Source: Candidatus Melainabacteria bacterium
Lineage (GTDB): Bacteria > Cyanobacteriota > Vampirovibrionia > LMEP-6097
Reading direction: 5' to 3'
Length of the DNA stretch: 32,902 bases
Assembly (NCBI GenBank): GCA_018695135.1
Contig: JABHOV010000102.1
Span: forward strand, 1 to 32,902
Shown: positions 13,280 through 19,792 of the stretch, piece by piece
Layout: every line of letters starts with the position of its first letter
Position numbering within the stretch: the first letter of the stretch is position 1
The notes under the pieces: model-generated
Told to the model about the DNA's origin: nothing
The model's input: the letters and a program-made list of their open reading frames with translations, nothing else
The model's database searches: none
Made by a program: the position numbers and the translations under genes

Positions 13280-16272
13280 TAGTTTACCCCCGCCAATTCT
13301 TTTTTTTGATCGTTTAAATAATTAGAAAATGGAGCCCTGTAAGCACTAGTCGCTTCCTCAAGACTCAATTCCTCGGCATTGATTTTAATTCGCTTAGTTT
13401 CGTTAACTTCTCCAAGTAATTGAGCTTTAGGGAACAGTGTTTCAAAACGCTTGGATTTGAGAGGGTCAATGCTTACCAGAATTGCTCCACTAATTTTACT
13501 ATCTTCACTAAGACTCACTTCAATACCCAACTGCCCAGCAATTGCTTTTTGAGCCAGTGCAAGCTTGAGCGGCTTGTGTGCAAGGCTCATAGCTGAGGCA
13601 ACCAGCTCAGTTTGTACTGCAGAATAAAATCTTCTATAAAAACTCAAATTAGCTTTAGCGTCTACAGCTCCTTCAGTGGCATTCAATAAATAAAGCTTGT
13701 CACCTGCCATTTTTAAATCCATGCTCACTACTTTTGAATAATCATCAATAATTCCCAAAGCAGAAATTAACAAAGTAGGCAAAGCAGAGATTTTGATCTT
13801 ATCGCCATTCGTGTCATAGCCCTTGAAATCATTAAACATACTATCCTTACCAGAAATAAACGGAGTACCAAAAGCAACTGCATAATCATAACAAGCACGT
13901 GCTGTTTCCTTGAGCTGATAAAGACGTTCTGACTCATCAGAGCTACACCAACAAAAATTGTCAAGAATAGCGATATAGTCAGGGTTTGCTCCAGTTGCAA
14001 CAGCCGAAGCAATCGCCGAGTCAATAGAACGAGCTGCCATCATATAAGGATCAATATCAGTTTCTTCTGGTTTTAAACCATAACTTATAATTGCTGCTTT
14101 CTTTGAATCGAGCCTTGGTTTAATTACAGCTGTATCGCCATTGACTCTTCCTCTTCCTTGAAGTGGTTTAAGTACAGAAATCCCTTGAACCTCGTGGTCA
14201 TATTGTTGGGAGATAAATTCTTTGCTGCAATAGTTAGGATTGGCTAAAAGCGCAAGCAAGTCATTATCAAGTTGAAGCGAGACGACTGGGGTATTTTGTT
14301 CTAGCCATTCTTGACTTGGTTTGCGAGTCTGCAACTGACGACTAGGTAGTCCATCATGCAAAAACTCAAGCTCAATGTCCATCGCTGTTTGACCTTGATA
14401 ATTCACTTGGCATCTTCCAGAATCTGTAAACTCACCAATGACAACCGCCTCAACATCACGTGACTTCATTAAGTCATTAAATTCTTCCCAGTTCTCTGGC
14501 GGGATAGCAAGTGTCATTCTTTCTTGAGACTCACTAATCCAAATCTGCCAAGCTTGCATACCTGGATATTTCAAAGGCACTTTATCTAATTCAACACGAC
14601 AGCCACCACATTCTTTTGCCATCTCAGCAACACTACAAGAAATTCCACCAGCACCATTGTCAGTAATACTTGAATAAAGCCCCTTGTCTCTTGCTTCTTT
14701 AATAATTGCATCACTAAATTTCTTTTGGGTAATTGGATCGCCTATCTGTACTGCCGTGGCTGGACTTGAAGAATCCATTTCAACAGAAGAGAAAGTAGCC
14801 CCGTGAATACCATCAAGACCAACTCTACCTCCAAGTACTACTATCAAGTCACCTGGTCTGGCAGCCTTCTGGCAAGAGTCATTGCCATTGACAAGGCGCG
14901 GCATCAAACCAAGTGTGCCAACAAAAACCAGTGGCTTAGCTCTAAAGCTAGGATGAAAATAACTAAAACCATGCACGGTAGGAATTCCAGAACAATTACC
15001 GCCTACTCTAACTCCATCAATTACACCTTCCATGATGCGCTTTGGCGAGAGCATTTTTTGAGTGAGTTCTTTGTCTCTATAAAGATCTTGCTTAGAGTCA
15101 TCAGAAAAACAATAACCATATAGATTGGCAATAGGACGCGATCCCATCCCACATCCAATAGCATCTCTATTAACTCCCACGATCCCAGTAATCGCTCCAC
15201 CAAAAGGATCAAGCGCAGATGGACTATTGTGAGTTTCCATCTTATGAGTAATTAAATACTCGTCATCAAAAGCTATAGCACCAGAGTTGTCAGAAAAAAC
15301 AGAAACACAAAAATCCTTGTCACCTTTGTCTTTGCGAATTTGATTTGTTGCGGCTTTGATATATCCCTTATAGAGACCGTCTTTTAGTTCATCAATGGGA
15401 TCAGCAAAAATAGTATGCTTGCAATGCTCTGACCAAGTTTGAGCAATAGACTCAAGCTCAATATCTGTTGGATTACGTCCTTCTTTAATGAAGTAAGCCT
15501 GAATCGCTTTCATGTAATCAAGACCAAGAGCCAGCGGACCACGTCTTGAACCGTCATTGTCAAGAATACCTTTGCTACCAAGCTCGGTGAGAATTGCATC
15601 ATCTACATTCAGATCGACTTCAGTAATCTCTTGCTTATTAGTCAGTACAACATTGGGTATTTCAATACCCATGCCTTCTTTATTAGAGTTCCTGCGAAAG
15701 TTCCCTTTATCTTTACTAACGGAACTAGTGCACCGCACCGTTCCGACCTTTTTTGTGTCGACATCACTAGCAAAACGGGGTTTTGCAGGATGTCTATTAA
15801 ACTCTTGACTAGTTTTGATTCTCGCTCTTTGAATAAGTGGGTTGTGCAAACTATCTATGATTTGTTTCAAATCAATCTCCGACAAATTTCCTTTGAGCAG
15901 AAAAACTTGAGAGCTATAAACATTGATAGCTACATTTTGTTTGAGACTATCTTTCAAAATCATCGTAACCGTCTTTGCTAAATTATCTGTGACTCCTGGC
16001 AAGAAACCTATTTCAATAGCAAAGTCAAAATCATGCAAATTGGTTGCAATCATCAACTGCTCTTTTTTGAAATCAATTAAGTTATTTGCAGCTTTTTTAA
16101 TGGTAGCGGCTGTAAGATCCGCCTGAATAGTGTAAGAATCAACTATTTGCAAAGACTCAAGCTCAGAACTGAGTTCAAGCTGGCTTAAAGACGTCAAGAG
16201 CTGAGATGCCCTGGTATCTTTGATTTTGGAACTTATATCTATTCTTACTGTTTGCAAATCAAGGATAATCAT
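13279..16272 (-). CDS. purL: FGAM synthase synthetase subunit with fused PurS-like N-terminus
   Basis: PurL converts FGAR to FGAM with ATP and PurQ-derived ammonia. At 997 aa it is about 250 longer than free-standing small PurL. Residues 1-160 hold two PurS-like repeats, the second with IGFLPGVTDNLAKTV (88-102). After a basic linker the PurL core starts near residue 215 with TWSEHCKHT (about 280), MHKMETHNSP-type metal/ATP residues, GGNCSGIPTVHGF, DNGAGGISCSVAEM (about 537) and the second AIR-synthase half with SGKDSMFND. No glutaminase domain is fused, in agreement with a separate purQ directly downstream. It starts 28 bp after the 331-aa hypothetical gene, so that gene is probably the first of the transcript. 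Confidence 0.95.
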   Translation of the reverse strand: MIILDLQTVRIDISSKIKDTRASQLLTSLSQLELSSELESLQIVDSYTIQADLTAATIKKAANNLIDFKKEQLMIATNLHDFDFAIEIGFLPGVTDNLAKTVTMILKDSLKQNVAINVYSSQVFLLKGNLSEIDLKQIIDSLHNPLIQRARIKTSQEFNRHPAKPRFASDVDTKKVGTVRCTSSVSKDKGNFRRNSNKEGMGIEIPNVVLTNKQEITEVDLNVDDAILTELGSKGILDNDGSRRGPLALGLDYMKAIQAYFIKEGRNPTDIELESIAQTWSEHCKHTIFADPIDELKDGLYKGYIKAATNQIRKDKGDKDFCVSVFSDNSGAIAFDDEYLITHKMETHNSPSALDPFGGAITGIVGVNRDAIGCGMGSRPIANLYGYCFSDDSKQDLYRDKELTQKMLSPKRIMEGVIDGVRVGGNCSGIPTVHGFSYFHPSFRAKPLVFVGTLGLMPRLVNGNDSCQKAARPGDLIVVLGGRVGLDGIHGATFSSVEMDSSSPATAVQIGDPITQKKFSDAIIKEARDKGLYSSITDNGAGGISCSVAEMAKECGGCRVELDKVPLKYPGMQAWQIWISESQERMTLAIPPENWEEFNDLMKSRDVEAVVIGEFTDSGRCQVNYQGQTAMDIELEFLHDGLPSRQLQTRKPSQEWLEQNTPVVSLQLDNDLLALLANPNYCSKEFISQQYDHEVQGISVLKPLQGRGRVNGDTAVIKPRLDSKKAAIISYGLKPEETDIDPYMMAARSIDSAIASAVATGANPDYIAILDNFCWCSSDESERLYQLKETARACYDYAVAFGTPFISGKDSMFNDFKGYDTNGDKIKISALPTLLISALGIIDDYSKVVSMDLKMAGDKLYLLNATEGAVDAKANLSFYRRFYSAVQTELVASAMSLAHKPLKLALAQKAIAGQLGIEVSLSEDSKISGAILVSIDPLKSKRFETLFPKAQLLGEVNETKRIKINAEELSLEEATSAYRAPFSNYLNDQKKELAGVN

Positions 16273-16300
16273 ATCACGCTCATTTCTTTAAGGACGAGAG

Positions 16301-17296
16301 CTAAATCTCACCCAATTCACCCTTGTTAACTGACTGCCTCAAAATATACTTCGCCATTCCATCCAAGCCCAAACTCACAGGTACCATATAGGACTTAGAC
16401 TTAGAAAACATCGAAGAACAAAAATCAGCTAAGGCAGCGCCACATTGCATAATACCTGAAAGAAAATACAATCTACGCCCCTCAACAAAATGACCAGGAT
16501 TAATATAATTTGTTGACTTTAATGAGCCACCAATATCCCGCATGAAGGTAGCTGTTTTCTTGCCAAATAATGGCCACAAAGCCACGCCTAGAATACTAAA
16601 AAAGCCGCCAATAATTCCAGGCAATGCATTTCCGCTCTTGAAGAAATTAGTCTTGAAATCTTTTGAAACAAGATTTTTAAAAGTGTTACTCAAAGCCTCA
16701 CCCAGGTGTTCGTTATGTTCTTTAAAGTCTTTAAACTTGGCTTTATTACCATTGGCAATTCCGAGCGAATAAGACAAGTGATAAGTCCCTGAAGAAAGTC
16801 CACGGGCAAGAAAGGTATGTTCTTGAGGCACCACTGCTGCAATAACATTGTCGAGGAAATAACCAAAAGCAGACAAGTAATTATTACGTGTAATCTGCTC
16901 TAAGGTATTAATAGTGGCATTGACGAAAAGAAATAATTTAGTACCAAAAACTCCAAAGATATCAGAAAAATGTTTAACTTTCTCAGGGACATCAAAAAGA
17001 TGAGCAACTGCTGAAGCTGCATTACCCACGAATGAAAACATACTGGAAATGTCAGGCAAAACTGTATTCAATAATGGATCTTTGATTAATTCACGAATCT
17101 TGTCTCTGTAATCTGTTTTTGTAGACGAAGGCTTTTTTGCGTTATGTAATAAAAAAGCTCCGGACTTGGAGCTTTGGCTATCTAAATCAGTGGCTTGATC
17201 TGTAGTTGATTTAGTGTTTGTAATTTTGGGCGAAGTTTCTATAGGCTCCGGCGAGGAATCAATAAATCTAACTGGTATGTCTGTTTTGAGTTGCAA
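16301..17296 (-). CDS. Hypothetical protein with hydrophobic helices, head of the purL transcript
   Basis: I do not recognise a family. The first 65 residues are polar, rich in Ser/Thr/Lys and probably disordered. The rest has several hydrophobic helices: FSFVGNAASAVAHLF, TKLFLFVNATINTL, SAFGYFLDNVIAAVV, and a strong one, GIIGGFFSILGVALWPLFG. A Cys-containing segment (SGIMQCGAALADFCSSMF) lies near the C-terminus. It may be a membrane or membrane-bound protein without a signal peptide. The start is uncertain: the frame begins at a TTG (17294-17296) and no in-frame ATG occurs for about 80 codons. A 16-nt palindrome sits over this start. The 28-bp gap to purL suggests co-transcription, but nothing in the sequence links it to purines. 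Confidence 0.65.
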   Translation of the reverse strand: MQLKTDIPVRFIDSSPEPIETSPKITNTKSTTDQATDLDSQSSKSGAFLLHNAKKPSSTKTDYRDKIRELIKDPLLNTVLPDISSMFSFVGNAASAVAHLFDVPEKVKHFSDIFGVFGTKLFLFVNATINTLEQITRNNYLSAFGYFLDNVIAAVVPQEHTFLARGLSSGTYHLSYSLGIANGNKAKFKDFKEHNEHLGEALSNTFKNLVSKDFKTNFFKSGNALPGIIGGFFSILGVALWPLFGKKTATFMRDIGGSLKSTNYINPGHFVEGRRLYFLSGIMQCGAALADFCSSMFSKSKSYMVPVSLGLDGMAKYILRQSVNKGELGEI

Positions 17297-17311
17297 GATT
17301 ACTTGTAATCT
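17296..17311. promoter_or_regulatory. Palindrome at the start of the 331-aa gene (operator candidate)
   Basis: AGATTAC-tt-GTAATCT, a perfect 7-bp-arm palindrome abutting the TTG start and lying in the divergent gap (about 208 bp) between the purL transcript and the small-protein cassette. A dimeric repressor site is the simple reading. The rest of the gap is AT-rich with no clear promoter; the plus-strand ATG at 17505 has AGGAG seven bases upstream. Confidence 0.4.
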
Positions 17312-17504
17312 AAACGAATCATCCCCCCTACAAGGCCAAATACTAACATTTATATTTCTTAGAAAAATTAAAATTTCGACTGAGTGAAAACACCTAACCT
17401 GGCTATAAAATCTGAATGTTTTTGCTGTTTGTTAACCGAACTTTAACTCTGCCTTGTTTCTATTAGCTTGTTGGGAAAGCAACAAAGGAAATAGGAGAAA
17501 CACA

Positions 17505-18128
17505 ATGGTTGGAAAATCAATAAATATAGCACTACAGCAAATTGTTGAGAGCAATGACAAGGTTTTTAAAGAAGACCAAAAGAAAAGCGCAGACAAGCTT
17601 GCTAGGAAATTAGAACAACTTGAGCATGAAAGAAGTGAGGCAAATCCAGCTGCGGCAATTGACTTAAGAGTACAAGCATTTAGCTTGAACAAAGTCGCTG
17701 ACTACGCTGAGAACTTAGCAACTCACCTTGAACAAAATCCAAATGAGAAGCTCGAGAAAAAAGATCTTAAAGAAATCAAAGAAGCATTAATGGAATCACT
17801 TGGTATCCCTGCTGAGTTTATTGATCAATTAAGCATCCTTGTTAAAGCAGGACCAGATGCTTTAAGAGAAGCTGCAGGTGTCTATAGAGGCAAAGCCGCA
17901 GAACTTAGAGAACAAGCTGACCTTATGACAATGGAGATAGAGCAAATTGATACGGAAATTAGTAGGCTGACAAATCTCAAAGAAGCGTTTAGTGGGACAA
18001 CAGTAGATTCCAAGCGTTCTATTAAAGACTTTGTCGCAGAAAAACTCTATAACGAATCTCTTCGCGATAGATCAGAGCTAGTCCTCAAGGAAGCTCTTCA
18101 ATCATTAGAAGGAGTTGCAGAACACTAA
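17505..18128 (+). CDS. Hypothetical helical/coiled-coil protein, first gene of a three-gene cassette
   Basis: A 207-aa protein, highly charged and almost wholly helical by composition, with no Cys, no signal peptide and no membrane segment. Heptad-like stretches occur at about 20-50 (KVFKEDQKKSADKLARKLEQ) and 135-175 (KAAELREQADLMTMEIEQID), so a coiled coil is likely. The start at 17505 is chosen because AGGAG lies 7 nt upstream; an in-frame Met at 17454 has no ribosome site. The next gene follows after 25 bp. I recognise no family. The C-terminal half has the same helical style as the two following proteins, so the three may form one complex. Confidence 0.7.
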   Translation: MVGKSINIALQQIVESNDKVFKEDQKKSADKLARKLEQLEHERSEANPAAAIDLRVQAFSLNKVADYAENLATHLEQNPNEKLEKKDLKEIKEALMESLGIPAEFIDQLSILVKAGPDALREAAGVYRGKAAELREQADLMTMEIEQIDTEISRLTNLKEAFSGTTVDSKRSIKDFVAEKLYNESLRDRSELVLKEALQSLEGVAEH

Positions 18129-18153
18129 TAAGGTCGAAGCAAAAGCTTAAGTT

Positions 18154-18432
18154 ATGGCAATCAATCCATCACAAGAATTAGCATTTTCAGAGTTCAAAAT
18201 TGAATTCTATCAGTCAAACTCGACTGGTCTTGAAAACGTTATGGATCAATGGGTTGCAGTCAATGATGAATCTGGTTTTGCACGTGCACAAATTGCACAA
18301 ATTAGAGCACAAATTAATTTAGTTCGTGCAGCAATTGGTTTCTGGAGGGGAGAAGCTAGCTTCTGGAGACAAGAAATTAATGAGAACAAACTTGCAGTTA
18401 AAGAAGGTAACAAGCTAGCTAGTACAGCTTAA
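18154..18432 (+). CDS. Small helical protein with FWRGEASFWRQEI motif
   Basis: A 92-aa protein. The central part is an imperfect repeat (ARAQIAQIRAQINLVRAAI) that leads into GFWRGEASFWRQEI, with two FWR units eight residues apart. The C-terminal half resembles the next protein (EASFWRQEINENK versus SEAFWRQQISDAK), so the two are probably paralogues. The size and W-x-G (WRG) motif recall WXG100 secretion substrates, but the motif lies at about residue 64 rather than near the middle, so this is only a possibility. No Shine-Dalgarno is evident; coupling to the gene 25 bp upstream is likely. Confidence 0.65.
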   Translation: MAINPSQELAFSEFKIEFYQSNSTGLENVMDQWVAVNDESGFARAQIAQIRAQINLVRAAIGFWRGEASFWRQEINENKLAVKEGNKLASTA

Positions 18433-18449
18433 GCATCTAAACAAACAAT

Positions 18450-18710
18450 ATGAGTATCAACGTCACAATTGAATTATCCAAAGTAGTAAGCACACAGGAC
18501 TTACTCCAACTTTCTATTGCAGATCTTGATAGAAGAATGGATTCTGCAATCCTCGCTGAATCTGATGAAGATATTTCAGCAATTAGATTTGAATTATCCA
18601 AACTTAAAGCCTCATTGGGGCAATCACGTAACTCGGAAGCTTTTTGGAGGCAACAGATTTCTGATGCTAAAGAGGCGAGAAAGGCGCAAGGCGATATAGC
18701 TAGAGGATAA
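18450..18710 (+). CDS. Small helical protein, paralogue of the preceding gene (FWRQQI motif)
   Basis: An 86-aa protein starting 17 bp after the previous stop. It has a predicted helical hairpin: an N-terminal helix (TQDLLQLSIADLDRRMDSAI), then ISAIRFELSKLKASLGQ, then SEAFWRQQISDAKEARKAQG. The FWRQQI block matches FWRQEI in the preceding gene. There is no signal peptide and no Cys. Its stop codon lies in the left arm of a long palindrome that probably ends the transcript. Function unknown. Confidence 0.65.
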   Translation: MSINVTIELSKVVSTQDLLQLSIADLDRRMDSAILAESDEDISAIRFELSKLKASLGQSRNSEAFWRQQISDAKEARKAQGDIARG

Positions 18711-18744
18711 AATCTTATTTGAAAATTTTCAAATAGGATTTTAT
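18707..18744. terminator. Long palindrome ending the small-protein cassette
   Basis: A 38-nt inverted repeat with arms ATAAAATC-t-TATTTGAAAA and its complement, one mismatch, and almost no loop. It starts at the TAA of the last cassette gene. It is AT-rich rather than GC-rich, so it may act as a terminator, an mRNA 3' stabiliser, or a cruciform; terminator is the best guess from position. Confidence 0.5.
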
Positions 18745-18748
18745 CCAG

Positions 18749-18872
18749 GCATACGCCCTTCTGGCTGCGTACGCTTCGCTGCACATGGGCTTCGCCCTGG
18801 CTCTTTAATCGATTTTATCCAGTGAAGCCTTTGCAGGCACATAGTGCCGTTTGCAGCCCAAAGGGCGTATGC
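18749..18872. repeat. 124-bp foldback repeat with internal hairpins
   Basis: The outer arms gcatacgcccttctggctgc (18749-18768) and gcagcccaaagggcgtatgc (18853-18872) are complementary except for 2-3 positions. Inside are GGGC-ttc-GCCC and GGCAC-atag-TGCC hairpins. It fills the gap between the cassette palindrome and the stop of the ABC ATPase gene. It is more GC-rich than its surroundings. It resembles a BIME/REP-type or MITE-like unit; no second copy occurs in the window. Confidence 0.55.
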
Positions 18873-18877
18873 AGATC

Positions 18878-19636
18878 CTACAGCACTGGCACCGAAGCTA
18901 GTAGGTGTTTAGTATAATCCTCTTTCGGCTTATCAAAAATCTCATAGACAGTCCCAGACTCAATAATGTCACCATGTTTCATCACCAAAACTCTATCGGC
19001 AATCTCAGCTACAACTCCAAGATCATGAGTAATAAACAATATAGTTTTCTTCAAGGACTTCAAAAGCTCGAGGATCACAGCTTGTACTGTTACATCAAGA
19101 GCCGTGGTCGGTTCATCGGCAATTAATAAATCAGGTTCGTTGATTATTGCCATTGCAATCATCACTCTTTGTCTCATGCCACCAGAGATTTCATGCGGGT
19201 AGGCGTCCAAGGTTCGAGCAGGATCTGGAATACCGACCTTCTCTAGGTAATCAAAACAAAGTTGATAAACTTCTTGCTTACTTAGTTTCGTTTGATAAAT
19301 TTTTACCGCTTCAATTAATTGATCTTTAATTGAATACATCGGGTTGAGTGCGCTCAATGGATCTTGGGCAATTAATGCAATTTTGCAAGCACGCACAGCT
19401 GGCGGGTATGGTTTCTTGACTAAATCCATTTCTTTAAAATAAATAGCTCCAGAGAGAATGGCATTCACAGGTTGCAGACCCAGTATGCTAAGAGCTGTCA
19501 GTGACTTGCCGCTACCACTCTCTCCAACCAAAGCAAGAATTTCGCCTTCATTTATATCAAAACTAATTCCATTAACCGCAGTGAAATTAGTCTCAGCAAA
19601 ATCGATCTTGAGTTGGTTTACTGATAACAGAGGCAT
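18878..19636 (-). CDS. ABC transporter ATP-binding protein, oligopeptide/dipeptide (DppD/OppD) type
   Basis: An ATPase that would drive uptake of peptides or related solutes at the inner membrane. The nucleotide-binding motifs are complete: Walker A GESGSGKS (38-45), Q-loop Gln91 ([12 protein letters not shown]), signature ISGGMRQRV (150-158), Walker [13 protein letters not shown] (170-181) and H-loop His204. The QDPxSALNP sequence is typical of the Dpp/Opp subfamily. At 252 aa it stops soon after the ATPase core and lacks the C-terminal oligo_HPY region of full DppD/OppD (about 320-330 aa). No permease, binding protein or second ATPase lies beside it, so its partners must be elsewhere. The subfamily is sure; the substrate is not. 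Confidence 0.88.
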   Translation of the reverse strand: MPLLSVNQLKIDFAETNFTAVNGISFDINEGEILALVGESGSGKSLTALSILGLQPVNAILSGAIYFKEMDLVKKPYPPAVRACKIALIAQDPLSALNPMYSIKDQLIEAVKIYQTKLSKQEVYQLCFDYLEKVGIPDPARTLDAYPHEISGGMRQRVMIAMAIINEPDLLIADEPTTALDVTVQAVILELLKSLKKTILFITHDLGVVAEIADRVLVMKHGDIIESGTVYEIFDKPKEDYTKHLLASVPVL

Positions 19637-19716
19637 TGATTTTAGTATATAGCAAAGTGTGATTGCAGTGAGTAAAACGACAAAGCAATCAAGTTGATCA
19701 TCTTAAATTTAAACTA

Positions 19717-19746
19717 GATTGCCACGCCCTACGGGCTCGCAATGAC
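19717..19746. repeat. REP-like palindrome
   Basis: A 30-nt imperfect palindrome: ATTGC at one side and GCAAT at the other enclose GCCC-tac-GGGC. The form (gattgccac...ctcgcaatgac) is like dispersed palindromic repeats known from many bacterial genomes. It lies directly upstream of the promoter of the RNase J-like gene and could also act as a terminator for incoming transcription. Confidence 0.55.
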
Positions 19747-19754
19747 GAAAAGAA

Positions 19755-19763
19755 TGCTATAAT
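19755..19763 (+). promoter_or_regulatory. Extended -10 promoter of the RNase J-like/mfd operon
   Basis: TGC TATAAT, a perfect extended -10, ends 29 nt before the ATG at 19793. The expected leader is about 22 nt. No good -35 lies 17 bp upstream, which an extended -10 can tolerate. No strong Shine-Dalgarno precedes the start. Confidence 0.6.
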
Positions 19764-19792
19764 AGCGGCTTGGCTAAAAAGTATCACAAATT

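Noticed and set aside
14803-15981. Several plus-strand frames of 80-116 codons opposite purL
   Set aside because: They are antisense to a well-conserved gene, look unlike proteins in composition, and lack ribosome sites; they are shadows of purL.
16273-16300. Purine riboswitch before purL
   Set aside because: Only 28 bp separate purL from the upstream gene; there is no room for an aptamer, and no typical loop-loop motif was seen before the 331-aa gene.
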